Positions 34,153 to 46,919 of a stretch of DNA of 64,000 nt are shown here, one piece after another. The translations under genes and the position numbers were made by a program. How positions within the stretch are numbered: the stretch's first letter is position 1; the number at the start of each line of letters is the position of its first letter. Source of the stretch: Rana temporaria (lineage: Eukaryota; Chordata; Amphibia; Anura; Ranidae); NCBI RefSeq assembly GCF_905171775.1, contig NC_053492.1, positions 297,196,599-297,260,598 of the forward strand, written 5' to 3'. Under the pieces are notes generated by a model. The model was not told where the DNA came from. It searched no databases and saw only the letters and a program-made list of their open reading frames with translations.

Positions 34153-36008
34153 TTAGTGCCTAAAAGCCCAGGGTACTCCTATAGATCTGATGCAGTGGGC
34201 ATGGAACCATGGAGGAGAAGGTTTTTGTTTAGAAACATAACATCTTGCAATTAGATTCCTGATCCACCATGCCATGGTGGATTTTGAAGTAGGGTGCCCT
34301 TTGCGAGGTCCCAAGGAAAGAACAAACAGGGAATCAAGTTGTCCAATGGAAGCTGTAGCTTTTAGGTACACTCTAACATCCAGGCAATGTAAAGAGAATT
34401 CTTTTGAATGCTTTGAAGCAGGGTACAAGGATAGCAGAACAATCTCCTCATTGTGATGGAATGCTAAAAACCACCTTTGGGAAGATAGGATGGTCTTGGG
34501 TGTAAGAAACTTGCCGTTGTAAAGTATGAGGAAAGGTCCTTTACAGGAAAGGGCTTCACAGTTCAGATACGCATGACAGAAATTCTTGCTAGCAAAGTAG
34601 GCTTTTTGGTGGCCATCATTTCTAAGGGAATATCTCTGATGGATTCAAAGGGTGGTTTCTGCAGGGCATACAGAAACAAATTAGGGTTGTAGGGAATTAC
34701 AGGATGATAAATAATGGTTACAGAGGAACTGCAGTCTGCTTGCATAATTTGCCTCCAACCACTTTGCGTATTATTTTATATATACTGTGATTGGATACTT
34801 GCCAAATATGCTGCAGAAATCTCCCTCCACTATGTCTGGCTGCAGTCTTTTTAACTGTAGACAAACTGAAGCTTCTGCCTGTTCACTTCCAGGATTTACA
34901 CAGACACACACCTCCAGCTCTGCAGCTTTCATTGGCCCTCTTATGACTCACCCCTTCTCCCTTCCTGGCAGGGAGATGTGCATGATGTCATAAGTCTAGG
35001 CTAATGTACGGACAAGAAATAGGAAGTGGGCTGTATAAGGTATTTACTGGCAGAAAAAAAAAAGTTTTACCATCCAAAGTTAAAACAACAAGGGCAGAAG
35101 ATTTAATAGATGGAAAGTAGAAAAAAAATTACTGAAGGTCCGCTTTAATAAAGGCTAAAAGTGGTTGTAAAGGCAGAAATCTTTTTATATCTTAATGCAT
35201 TCTAAGTACCGGTATGTTGTTTCTGAAGCTTGCTCAATAAGTCCCGAACCCCTTAAAAAAACAAGGGTTGAGCCCACACAGTCAGCATGAACAAGGTAAG
35301 GTACATGGGTGTTTCCCATGTAAGAATTAGGCAGAGGATAGCAGGTAGATTTTCTCCACAAAGAAGAACACAGATTTGATAGAGCCAAGTATCAAGTTCA
35401 ACTCCATTGTAACCGTAACAAGACACACCTGGGGCAAGCTCTAAGGAAGATGTTGCCTGAAAAAAAAAGAAGAATAAGCCAATCCTGGATCCTAGCAGAG
35501 TCAAAAGACTAGAGATACTCATGACTCCCCACAGTCAACAATGCATCCATGGAGCAACAATCAGGAATCTTATCAGGGCAGCAAAAAACATTTTCCTGGG
35601 TAAGCCAACAGCAAGGACGACCTCCAGGAATGCTTTCTTTTTGGAGTCTGCAAAACCACATAGGAGGGAAGGCCAGGTGAATGGATCCCAGAGAGTCAGT
35701 AAAGCATTCAATACATTAATGTCAAAGATTTCCTCTATCAGTAAACTTTGTTTGGCATGCAGATGACCAAGGTACCATGGGACCCACCTCCGATACTCTC
35801 CATTTGCAGCACTGCATCTGGAAAGCAACTTGGTGCATGGCTCACTCTGCGGTGTCGAAAAACAAAATGTAAAAAAAGAAAATAAACAATAGCCAAAAAA
35901 ATTGCACTTAAAGGGAGCAAAATGGAAAGGACTGAAAAGCAAGGTTTGTTTCAAATCAGTATCCAAACTACCACCATTGTCAAAACGAGAACTGTTCCTC
36001 CTTGATGG

Positions 36009-36683
36009 TGTAACGGAACTATGTATTTGGCCTGGACATCTATAATCATCATACAGTGGGACATACCACATTATATTCTGAGCTCAAAGAGTTAATTGTA
36101 GAGTGACTCTTTCACTGCTAAATTCTAATGTCCCCCTTCTTTAGCTAATTGACTCTCTTTTGTGTATTGTACTACAAGTTAGCAGTCTCCTGTCAGGTGT
36201 ATGCTGATGGGATGATCTGTGAGTGTGTATTGTTCTAAAGGTTAATTGAATTCTATTGATAAAGGAATGTGTCTGGTCAGGTCATGTTAAATGTATCTCG
36301 GGGCCGAAATGTCTAGATACTGATTAAGTGATTAGCTCAAGGAGATGTCATTATTTTAAAGTATCTGTATTGAAGCCCCCCCCCTGTGTGAGGAGGGGGG
36401 TGGAGAGTTTCATTGTTCCTGTAACAGCTTGTAACTAGATATAAACTAGGAGAATGTACCATTAAATCAGTCTACTTAACCCTTCAAAACGTAGCCCCAT
36501 CTCGTTCTTGAAAGGGCATTCGATGGGACTATTATTCTGCTCATTTTACAACTGAACCTGACTCTCTCTCTCTCTGGATCTCGTGGATGGGGTTATACCA
36601 GCTGTACTTGCATATCGCAACTTGCCAGGGAAAAAAACGCCTCCAACGGCTGATACCCTCTCACTACTTGGGTAGCCGTTACA
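36009..36683. mobile_element. Solo LTR with 5-bp target duplication
   Basis: 675 bp beginning TGTAACGGAAC and ending GTAGCCGTTACA (the TG..CA rule with an 8-bp inverted end TGTAACGG/CCGTTACA). It is flanked by the perfect direct repeat GATGG (36004-36008, 36684-36688). A TATAAAC (about 36440) and an ATTAAA (about 36463) could be promoter and polyadenylation signals if transcription runs on the plus strand. There is no internal coding region or second LTR, so it is a recombination scar of an LTR retroelement, class unknown. Confidence 0.88.
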
Positions 36684-36913
36684 GATGGTAATAGCACGCC
36701 AGTGCCCTGACAACGTTCAACATTTTAACATGTCCATATCGGGGACCTGACCAGGGAATAACCCTGCAATGTGGGAGGAAACACTCATTCTGGAACTTTA
36801 GGATGTAGCCCAGGAGAGAATGTTCCTCAATGGTAGGATATTCCCTAAGTTGGGGAGAAGTCCCCATAAGCACCAAGCCTGGGAGTTGGATTCATCAGGA
36901 CATGAACTACCTG

Positions 36914-38808
36914 AAAGTGGATGTAAACCCGATTCATGACATTTGAGCTGGGCACATATCTGCAGTGTTTTTTTTATCTCTCGTCAACCTTCAAAGCCCT
37001 GTGTCCCATAGCTTTGTCCTGCTCTGTTAGACTGTTATCAGTCTGAAAACTTTTGACAAGTTTTCTGAGACAGGAGCCTGAAGTGCGTGTTGGGGGAGGT
37101 TGCTATAAATAGATTAGCACAGCCCTCCAAATTCCCACTCGCATTTGGCGAGTGGAAAAACGTTGAGGGCGAATGGATTAGCATGGCAGGTCACTTGGCT
37201 CGGGCAGAAGGCAGGACCGTTTGCTTGGCTCGGGCAGGGGAGGCGGGCTGGCTTAGCTGGGGCGGGTACAGACATGGAGGCTTGGCTTGAGCCAATTGGC
37301 TTGGGCGAGGGGCGTGTTCCCTCGGCTCAGGCATGGAGGCGGGTTGGATCAGCTTGGCTTGACTCGAGAAGGGGGCGTGTCTGCTCAGGCGGGGAGGAGG
37401 GCTGGCTCGGCTTGACTCGGGCGGGTCCGCTCGGCTCGGGCAGGGAGGCGGGGATGTGAATGCACCGCAACTTAGATTGACCTCCGCTCTACGGTGCCTC
37501 CAGAGCTACCATTCATTCATTGAAACTTCATCAGTGACACGACAGGAAAAGTTAGCGGCTTCCTGTGCGAGTGGTGGAGTCCTTAGGAGGTCAGTTATGT
37601 GGCATGTCCTCATTCAGAGCTGTGTTTGCAGGCTTGTTCCAGGTCAGGGATTTCTTCCTCTGCACTCCAACCTCTCTTGTCAATGGCAAACTTTACATCC
37701 AGTCTGATGATAGCTGGAGCAGAAAGTGTATTTTTGTCAGTGAACTCCCCCTCTATTTCTATTTGTGACACTGTGCAGGTTGCTAAATTGTGTTGGGCCA
37801 CTAGAATGTGTTGCAGCAAAATCACATTTCATGCTGGTTTCCTGTACCACAAGTTAATGCACTGCCCTTGAGAGATGCGCGCAGAACCATATGTAATGGC
37901 ACCCAAAATGCATCAGTTGCAGGCCGTATGGTAACCGCAGTAGCATGCGATTTGGTGCAACACAATTTGAGAAAGTTGTGCTTGCGCTACTTTTTGCATA
38001 TTCCCATGCGCTCTGTCAAAATGGGAACCAGTGCATTTTTGTAGTGCGACATTGTGCATTTGTTATTCATTTTTTTTTTTTTTTTTTTTTTTTAGGAGGA
38101 GGCAGCTTGATGTAAGTCCTCAATTAAACCACAAATGTGACCTCCAAAGCCATTCAAATGCATTTCTGCATGCTCATTTTTTATGCGTTTCCGGATGCAT
38201 TCCAGGTGCTTTTTTTTTGCTTTTTCTTTTTTTTCACTGTACTGGGGTACAGAACCTTTAGTAGCCAATCATATTTTGTCCTCATTTTATTTATCACAGT
38301 CAGCTCAATTAAATATGCTTTATGTTAATATTGTTAAAGTTGTTGTTGTTAATATTTGTTTTTGTACCCCAATTCTGCATAAAACATTTAACAGTGTAAT
38401 TTCATGAGATAATTTCCGAGGGCGTGTTTAGGGGCGGACTTATCAGCAAGGCAGGGGAGGGGTTTGGTGGGGAAAATAGTGGCGAATAACTTTAAGCCCT
38501 GGCTAGTAGCTCATGACTTGAAATTTTGAGCCCTGGATTAGCAGACAGCCAAACTATACACAGACAACTTCTGCATGTGTGGGGAGGGGGTGTGTGCCTT
38601 TTCTCCAATCAGCTGTCTCACAGTGTCCAACAATCCTACAGGGGAACCAGGAAGAGAAAATGCTAACTGGACGTACACTTTCTAAACAGTATATCAAGGT
38701 GAAGACAGCCGATATACTTGTAAAACTTATGTAGGAAGATTTGTTTCATCCCTGTGTATCATGAGGCCATTTACTTCACTGGGTATATGGAGGGTTTACA
38801 TCCACTTT
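36914..38808. repeat. 1.9-kb inverted-repeat element with tandem GGCTCGGGC core
   Basis: Left AAAGTGGATGTAAACCC, right GGGTTTACATCCACTTT. Inside are a GC-rich imperfect tandem of GGCTTGGCTCGGGCrGG-type units (about 37190-37450), a T run near 38069-38093 and no recognisable transposase. It probably contains more than one nested repeat. Confidence 0.7.
37190..37450. repeat. Degenerate GGCTCGGGC tandem
   Basis: Repeated words GCTTGGCTCGGGC, CTCGGCTCAGGC and GGGGAGGCGGG at irregular spacing. ORFs across it are low-complexity artefacts. Confidence 0.75.
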
Positions 38809-40300
38809 AATAGTAGACAATTAAGTCTGCTTAAAAAAAATCATCCCCAACAGCAGAGAGAAGGACTGAGAAGAGACATGAGAAAAGGGTGTGGAGCGGC
38901 AAGAGTGATCCACTTGACACGATTCTCCTTCAACAAAAGAGAGGCAGGTAACTTCATGACCAAAGGAAGGGACATAAATGCAAACATGCTGTAGATCTTT
39001 CTACTGAAAAAACATACTGGTTTAGACTGTGTGCAGGTAATGAAAAGTTTCCAGTGCCAAATCCTGAGGAAGCATGATCCAGTCAAATTTACATCAGGAA
39101 GACACTGTTCATTATGGCTTACAGCAACCGTTTTCTCCACATGAGGTCCTCTGAGTGTCCCACATTGGGGAGTTCATGAGAAAGCACTAGAGCAAATGCT
39201 GGAGCCAGCACTGATAGGAATGATTGGGGTGAAGGGGGCAAGACTGAAAAGTCAGAGCCTGGAGGACAGTGATCAGCAAGTATTTGTCCTAGCTGACTGC
39301 ACAGGTAAGAGGGTTCCTCTAGGGAGGGACAGGGATGGTGGATTTGATAGGCACAAAGCATAACTGATGGTCTTACATATTCCATATGAGAAAAAGGATT
39401 GCTCTGAGGAAAGAGCAATGACCAGGAGGAGACACAGCTCCTGAAATCAAAGTGGGCCAGAACTAGAACAAGAATCTTTAGGCCCATAAGACCCCAACGA
39501 AACAGAGGTAGGTCTGCCAATCTGTGTGGTGACAGGCAGGTAGAGGAGCTGAAGAGAGCGCTGGTGGCAAGGGATCAGTCTGTAAATGTGAAATGACACT
39601 CTCTACACCTGAATATCTGAAGAGCAAACAACTTCAGAGCCTGCAAGAATTAACAAACTTCTCCCCACTTGGAAAAGTAGAGGTCCACCTTCATGCTGAA
39701 GGCTTCCCTGAGGGTTTAGCATTTTTTTTTACTCCCAACCATGCAGGTGGGCAGAGAACCTGGCTTTCTTTGGACTTCTTATGCAGAGTTTTGTGGGCTC
39801 TCTCTCTTATATTGATATTCTTGACGATAATGTCAAGGGTAGGTCTGAAAAGATGTCATGCCTCAAGGACAAAGTGGGTCAGGTGCTCCTTGGATGCATT
39901 CTAGCACTGAGCATTTGCATACACAACAGGCCTATATGGGAGACCAATGTAGATGCTTCCAGCAGGCCATCACAGCTGAAGCGCAGGAATCCAGACATCT
40001 GTTTCACACATTATCAGGAAAGGAATAAGTGCCACAGTGTAGAGACCATTCCATTAGACTATTCCATCAGTTTGGCAAAATTAAGGATACAGACAGAATA
40101 GGGAAAAGGACAGAGAGCATACCAACAAGAACAGTGTTTTAAAGAGAGATTCTAGTTGTTGGGCAGTAGCATGCTTTGAATGCCCTTTACCTCTAGAAGA
40201 TTCCCCATTAAGGTGAGTCACTGGCAGATCCACAGTGCGTCTAGACCAGTATTTAACCAAATCTTTCCAAAACAAAAACAAATCCAGCAAGCACTTAGGG

Positions 40301-42340
40301 GGTATCCAGGATCCATCTGGGTTTTTCCAATCCCGATAGAGGACAACTAAGCTCAGGGTACAAGGCGAGGCCTCAGGTACTCACAAAAAACCCAGACGGT
40401 TGTTAAACACCGAGGGTCAGATAGACGGAGGTGACCAAAGTCATTGCAGACAGGCAGTGGCAATAGACCTGCATTTTATATGGCTCTTTGCAAAGCAGGA
40501 GCAGCACCAGGGAGATGCTTTCTTTATGCTGAATAGATGGAAAGAGAGCATAGAGCGCAAACAACACTCTATGGAGTGGATACAATCAGTGTTTATTCCT
40601 TCAACATTAACCCCTATTGCTGTAAAATTATGGAACAGTGGGAAAATTAAAAGGTGTTTAGCAAGCGAGTCAAACACAGGGCAAGCACTAAGGTAATGCC
40701 AATGGCTCTAGACCAGGACAGCACTCCGCAGCCAAGCCGTTATGAAAACAGGGTCTGGAAAGCATCTAACAAAGAACTTGGTGTCCAAAGGTCACTTCCA
40801 AGCCTGCAACATCCAGTCTGGATATGGCACTTCAAAAGGTAGCCTAAGGAAAGGCCGCTTTTGATACCTTCAGAGACTAGATCAAACAATGCAGCAAATA
40901 AATGTGACTAATAGGAAAGAAGAAACATTTTTAAATAATAATAGCAAAAGAAATAGCATTTTTGTCTTATTAATAAAATCCATTTTTTGGAGAGCAAAAG
41001 CTTTAGTATTTATCATGGGTTTTATGCAGCTAAATCAGCTGAAATCTGCTGGGGCATCCCCTATGTAACCCCCGTGTCTTGTGAACCTTTGTCCTGTAAT
41101 GTACAACTAAGCAAATGAGTTCGACTTTTCCCAGCAAAGCGGAGAAGAATACCCTCCATCATCCAAGAATATTCGCCGATGTCCAATCTTCCTGTAGGCA
41201 GCACTATAACTCAAAATTAATGCAACTTCTGGTGCCCCTCAATGGATGAGAAAAATAGAAGGAACTACTTGAAACCTATGAAAACTAGAGATTTTTAGGC
41301 TTATTTAATAACAAAGATGTAAAAATTGTTTGGACTCAAACAGCCAAATCTTTTCTTAGTGTGACACCTGAGCATTGATAAGGCCATTTCCGGCTATCCG
41401 TGGGAGTGATCAATTCACAAAGCTTTTTTATGTTGTTAGCAAAACTCTGGTGACCCGACTGGTCCTTTTATCATGGAGAAATAGGAAATAGTGTATTAAT
41501 TGTGCATAGACCATTTCACGGTTTAAGGCAAGTCACAGGACAACTAATTAACTCTATTGGTGGCCTATCCATGCCTACAGTTTGAATTCAATAGGGGTAG
41601 GCTGGATCGGGCTATCAAATACTGTATTGTTATAAGATTAATCTTACGAACCAAGGTAACCAAGTTGGTTACAAATGACTAACGTGACAATGTTAATCTG
41701 TATTGTTAAGTAAATACTTTCAATAAAAATATATTGTTCAAAAAAATAAACTTTATTAGATCCTAGCTTCATATTTGATGGGCCCAACATTCTGAAAGAC
41801 ATCATTTTTCTCATGCCTTTAGCAATTTGATTATGTTATTCTCTAAATAAGTTCCTCTTAGACAGACTGCAGGTTGAGAGAAACATTGATAGGATTTGAG
41901 CAAGATATTTTCTGTCATTTTTCTCTAACTGCGTCAGTGATAAAGTGTCAGACTTCATAATGTTGCTGGACTCTAGTGAATGAATAGCCAGAATTTTCAA
42001 TCACATTGCCAGTATCTGTGCGATCTGGGAGTTGTGGAGCAACCGTGGAGGACAAATATAACATTTTGGAGGGCACACATAAAAGCCCCTGGGGCGGGGC
42101 GCAACAAGACAGCTGTCCTTCAGGACCAATTAATTTAAATTTGGTCCTTAAACATGCACATTTTAAAAAGAAAATAAAACATGGTCTGTTAAGCACAATT
42201 GTAAAATACAGAAACAATTCAAAATCAGTTTCATCTCAGACTTTTTATCATATCCTCAATTGCACCAATATTTATCGTTGACCCACTGTCAATACTTTCA
42301 TTGATTAGAACAGGATTATACATTACGTTACCAAACCACC
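40301..42340. other. Intron sequence without a recognised gene
   Basis: Short ORFs only. An AATAAA-rich segment near 41720-41755 and scattered A/T-rich stretches. It may include the undefined right end of DIRS copy 2. Confidence 0.4.
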
Positions 42341-42818
42341 TTAAAGGGGTTGTAAAGGTAAAAAAAAAAATCCCCTAAATAGCTTTGTTTACCTTAGTGC
42401 AGTCCTCCTTCACTTACCTCATTCTTCGATTTTGCTTTTAAAATGTCCTTATTTCTTCTGAGAAATCCTCACTTCCTGTTCTTCTGTCTGTAACTACACA
42501 CAGTAATGCAAGGCTTTCTCCCTGGTGTGGAGAAAGCCTCTTGAGGGGGCGAGCAGGAGTGTCAGGACACTCTCTACTTTGCAGATAGAGAAAGGAGCTG
42601 TGTGTTAGTGGGCATCCTGACACTCCTGCTCGCCCCCTCTCCCACCAGGGAGAAAGCCTTGCATTACGGTGTGTAGTTACAGACAGAAGAACAGGAAGTG
42701 AGGATTTCTCAGAAGAAATCAGGACATTTAAAAGCAAAATGGAAGGATGAGGTAAGTGAAGGAGGTAAAGGAAGCTATTTAGGGTTTTTTTTTTTTTTTA
42801 CCTTTACAATCCCTTTAA
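42341..42818. repeat. MITE with TTAAAGGGGTTGTAAAGG ends, second copy
   Basis: Same family as 31234-31655. It abuts or overlaps by a few bases another inverted repeat element (42814-43234). Confidence 0.88.
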
Positions 42819-43234
42819 AGTAGAACTATAGGCAAAAAATAAATAAAAAATTATATATATATATAATCATTTTGGATAGAGCAAGGGTGAGTTATAACCT
42901 CTGTCATATCCCCCCCCCCCCCAATCTGTGTCCCATTGGGGAGATTTAACTTCACTTCCTGCCCCATAGCCAAACAGGAAGTAAGGGGAAAAAAATGCAA
43001 ATTAAGGAAATTCCTTGGGGACACCCAGGTCACCAGAACTAGTGTCCCCATTGGAAGATTTTCCTTTTATTACTTTTCTGGGGGCAACCCAAAATCTGGG
43101 ATTTTCTTTTACGAAAAACTAGAGAGGGTGAATTTCCTTAACAGGGGCACAGACTGCAATAAAAACGAACGAGCATTCTAATCACACTGCACTCTATCGA
43201 AAACAAAAAAGTTTTGCCTTTAGTTATACTTTAA
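42814..43234. repeat. Inverted-repeat MITE with TTAAAGTAGAACTATAGGC ends
   Basis: The right end GCCTTTAGTTATACTTTAA is the imperfect complement of the left end. It ends about 200 bp from the MAP7 exon at 43434, on its 3' side. It shares TTAAAGYRGARYT termini with the elements at 46920 and 54223. Confidence 0.75.
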
Positions 43235-43433
43235 TAAAACTATGCATAGCCCACATAGATTTGCAAATGTAGGCATATCTATTTTGAACATTTTACAATT
43301 TTCATTTGTTGGGTGTGTGGTGAGAATTATTTATTTGATTGTTTTTCGGTCTGTCATATTTATAGCATTCAACACAAAAGAAAAAAAAAAGGGCAAATTT
43401 GAGAAAAGTTTCATGGCAAGCCAAGTGACCTAC

Positions 43434-43597
43434 TTTTTCTTCTTCCAGTTTCTGTCTGCGTTTCTCATCCACAGCGGCGCGCCTTCTTTCTTCTTTGACC
43501 CTCTGTTCCTCTAGCTTTTTCCTGCGTTCCTCCATATGCTTCTCATAGTGCTGCCGTGCTCTAATTTCTTTCTCTAACCATAGATTCTCCCGTGCAG
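43434..43597 (-). CDS. map7: MAP7 exon: microtubule-binding coiled-coil segment
   Basis: This 164-nt exon starts with two bases of a split codon and ends exactly on a codon boundary, with donor GTAGGT. It encodes 54 residues of an uninterrupted charged helix. The motifs ARQHYEKHMEERRKKLEEQR and KEERRRAAVDEKRRQKLEEE are near-identical to the MAP7 family microtubule-binding domain. The acceptor follows a short pyrimidine tract (TTCATTATTAG). Reading through the donor gives VGH and then non-homologous sequence, which supports the exon edge. It is flanked by MITEs at 42341-43234 and 43901-44316. Confidence 0.96.
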
Positions 43598-43900
43598 CTA
43601 ATAATGAAAAGGTATATAATAAGATATGAGAAATGTGCCTAGGTAATACACATTTTTCTGTAACTGCAGACATTTTCCCACTAATTGATATGATTCACAC
43701 AGCCGGGTCATTTAGCTGACATTAGTTTCCTGTAGTTATCGTATATAAAACCTTTGCCAAGCACTGCCTCTGCAAAAATAGAAATGCTTTTTTGACTTGA
43801 ACTGAAATATCTATTTTTGTTCAGCATTTGCTTCTGAATGATGGTTGCCTATAAGCCAGAATGCCTTTTTATTTTGCAGGAACTTGCTTCGGAAACCTAA

Positions 43901-44316
43901 GGCCCCTTTCACACTGAGGAGTTTTTCAATCGGTTTAGCTCTAAAAATAGCGCCTAAATACTGCCTGAAAAACTCCTGCACTGCATTCTCAATGTGAATG
44001 CCCGAGGGCTTTCACACTGAGGCGGTACGCTAGCAGGACCACTCCAAAAGTCCTGCCAGCAGCATCTTTGGAGCAGTGAGAGGAGTGGTGTGTTAACCGC
44101 TCCTTCCCATTGAAAGTATCGGGAAACGGCGGTAATACCGCCAGCAATGCGCCTCTGCAGAGGCACATTGCCGGCGGTATTAACCCTTTTCCGGCCTTTA
44201 GCCGGGGGTTAATACCGCACCGCTACCGAATACCGCGGCAATTCAGATGTATAGCGCCGCTAAAAATAGCAGCGCTATACCGCCACCGCACATCTCGCCC
44301 CAGTGTGAAAGGGGCC
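43901..44316. mobile_element. Harbinger-like MITE with TAA duplication
   Basis: Left GGCCCCTTTCACACTGAGG, right CCCCAGTGTGAAAGGGGCC, flanked by TAA (43898-43900, 44317-44319). Almost wholly palindromic with GCGGTA and TACCGC arms. It closely matches the element at 29173-29562. Confidence 0.92.
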
Positions 44317-44486
44317 TAACTTAATAAAGTGTTTTTCATATACAGGGCAAAAATATTAAAACAAGTCATGTCTGTGTTTACAAGACATTAGTACTACAAC
44401 GTATTATATACTTTGTTCATAAAACACAAAAACATTATGCAGCACTGGAAAGCAAATAATAAAGAGGAGAAAACGACAAACTCTTA

Positions 44487-45674
44487 GGCCTCATGCACAC
44501 TGGACGTTAAAATAACTTTAAAAAAAAAAAACGCCAGTAGCTTTGCAGTGAGTTTTTCAACCTTTTTTTTCCAATCGTTTTTTTGTGTTTTTCCGCATTG
44601 GCGTTTTCTGGCGTTTTTTTTTTTTTTTTAAGAAAAAAAAAATCTTTTTTTTCAATGGATTAAAAACGTTAAAAAACAGTGGTGAGTGAAGTTTTTGAGT
44701 GTTTATTAGCGTTAGAGCATTTTTACAGCTGAAAAACGTCTCTCAGAACCCACTAGGTTTTTTTTTTTTTTTTCGTGCTCAAAAACACTACTGCCCAAAA
44801 TTACTGATAACAGCCTATGGCCCGGATTCACATACATCGGCGTATATTTATGTCGCCGGAGCGTATCTCCTTTACGCTACGCCGACGTAGCGCAGAGAGG
44901 CAAGCACTGGATTCACAAAGCCAGTGCTGCCAAATCTGCGCTGGGTTTCCTAGGCGTAAGCCGGCGTATGTGGAAGTGGGCGTGAGTCATGCAAATGAGG
45001 CGTGACCCCATGCAAATGATAGGCTGAGTCTCAGACAGATACGTAGAATGAAAGGCGCATGCACCGTCCCGTGGATGCTTCCCAGTGCGCATGCTCAGAA
45101 TCACGTCAGAACTACTCCTTAAGATACGCCGGATCACTGCCTACAGCGTGAACGTAACCTACACCTAGTCATATTCACGTCCTACGTAAACTACGTAAAA
45201 TACGTCGGCTTGTGTTCCCTGGTGCAGCCATTTGCATGGATGCTGCTGACTTACATCTGCTTAATGGGGCATAACTTTACGCCGGACATATGACTTTACG
45301 CGCACTGCGTCGGACGGACATACGTTCGTGAATCGGCGTATCTCCCTCATTTGCATATGTGAATAGAAAATCAATGGGAGCGCCAAATACGTCCAGCTTA
45401 AATATGCGCCCACTCTACGCCAGCGTAGGAAAGGTACGTCGGTCGGATGAAGCCCATTTTCAGGCTCATCTCAGTTTGTGGGCACGGCGCATAGATACGA
45501 CGGCGCATATTTGCACTTACGCAGCGTATCTCGAGATATGTCGGCGTAAGTGCTTTGTGAATCCGGGCCTATGTGTGCATGGACACATAGGATAACATGA
45601 TGGAGAGTTTTATTGACTGTAGAAAAACATCTACTGCCAAAAACAGCCAAAAAACGTCCAGTGTGCATGAGGCC
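44487..45674. repeat. Palindromic MITE, GGCCTCATGCACACTGGACG family, interrupted
   Basis: The left end GGCCTCATGCACACTGGACG and the right end CGTCCAGTGTGCATGAGGCC are perfect complements. It contains ATGGACACATAGGATAACAT, shared with 46247-46591 and with the flank of the Tc1 relic at 49777. A second element (44819-45569) is inserted in the middle. Confidence 0.9.
44819..45569. repeat. GGCCCGGATTCAC palindromic element nested in the preceding MITE
   Basis: The left end GGCCCGGATTCACATAC pairs with the right end TTGTGAATCCGGGCC. CpG- and TACG-rich interior (TACGTCGG, CGGCGTATC). It is flanked by TAT on both sides, which may be a 3-bp duplication. Related in composition to 48528-49263. Confidence 0.88.
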
Positions 45675-46246
45675 TAAAAATTACATGTACAGACACAACA
45701 GAAGTGAGCCCTTCCTAATGAAGCTTAAAATACATTGTATGAGAAAATGAAGATACAACAGCTGATGAAAAAAAAAACTAAAACATTTTTAGCACAACGA
45801 ATGAATGCAGACAACACGTCTATAAATATGTTCCAGTAACATGGACTATGGAAGAACCAATGTAGAAAAGTTTCTGGCTAACCTGGCTAATTTATGCATT
45901 TTTTTCGCCCTACAAATTGTATGTGGGAGTTGAAATTACACTCTGCAGAGCTCAGTGAGGAGAGTTGATTGGAGGCTTGGATTGGAGTGCTGAGGCTGTC
46001 AGAGGCTCTGTGCAGGGACTGATGTAAATGTATAATATATATGTAAAGCACTGCATAAAATTGACCGTGCTATATAAGTACCTGTAATAAATAAATAAGT
46101 ACACACTATAAAAGGATATGCTTTGTTCATTTTTCATGTCTGAGGTTTGTTTACAACGACTTTGACTTTAATAATACTTTTCTAATGATCTTTTTATCAG
46201 GCCAAAAAGATGGATGGAAAGTAGAAAAGAGTAAACGGAAGGGTAA

Positions 46247-46591
46247 GGCCCCATGCACACGAGATGCTATTACAAACGCCTCTAATCTCAGCTTTTCAAA
46301 GGCAAAAACCGGCATTTAAAACGCCCGTTTTTGCCGCGAATTGCTCAGCGTTTGTCCGTGATTTGCGCCGTTTTGCCGCGATTTGCGTCTAAAAAGCAAA
46401 AGCTGAAAGCTTCTGAACCCAACATTTTGGGTTTGGAAAAACGGCCCTAAACCCAACTGCTTTGAAACGCCAAAAAACGTGATCGTGTGCATGGACACAT
46501 AGGATAACATTAAATGTGTTCAGGGGCAGTTGAAAAAAATGCCCAAATGCCTCTGAACTCGAGTTTAGCAGCGTCTCGTGTGCATGGGGCC
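46247..46591. repeat. Palindromic MITE, GGCCCCATGCACACGAG family
   Basis: Left GGCCCCATGCACACGAGATGC, right CTCGTGTGCATGGGGCC, flanked by TAA and TTA (inverted, so not a clean duplication). Shares CATGGACACATAGGATAACAT. Confidence 0.88.
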
Positions 46592-46919
46592 TTAGGTTCA
46601 AAAAGAGTGAGTCAAAAACTGCTCTCCTAAAACTCACAAAATTTACCAACAGCTAAAAAAGGGGACACAAGTCTGTAGGTTTTTCAGAAGCAGTTGGGAG
46701 GATTCTACAGTGTGCACAGTGTTCACATTTTGATGGCATCTCGATTTAGGACACATTTTGGAGTTAGTTAGAAACCCCTGTTACTTCCAGGGTTGGCACC
46801 AATGCTTGCTGGGTCATCTCACTGGACAGAGGCGATGATGCTGATTCATTTATCCAGTGAGGAGATTGGAGAAAGAGGTAACAAATTTTGCTAAATTACT
46901 GAACTGGAAAGGTAACTGC

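Larger units (their letters stand above)
32901..40300 (-). pseudogene. DIRS copy 2, old and multiply interrupted
   Basis: The left end (32901-33450) aligns with the terminal and internal complementary regions of copy 1 (CCTTTTCTTGCTGTCCACTG, CAGTTTGTAGCAAGCAGTA, a degenerate CATCACGGGACA). The minus strand then shows the recombinase C-terminal part (VYLKATASIGQLDSLFVLS near 34.3 kb), its middle (PFESIRDIPLEMMATKKPT near 34.6 kb), the methyltransferase-like part around 35.9-36.8 kb, and RT (SFLSVLAPAFALVLSHE near 39.2 kb). Gag-like sequence probably follows to about 40.2 kb. Interruptions are a MITE (33652-34152), a solo LTR (36009-36683) and a 1.9-kb repeat (36914-38808). The right end is not defined. 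Confidence 0.78.

Noticed and set aside
35535..36071. A 178-codon minus-strand ORF
   Set aside because: It crosses the boundary of the solo LTR at 36009 and decayed DIRS sequence. Only part of it aligns weakly to DIRS and it is not a gene.
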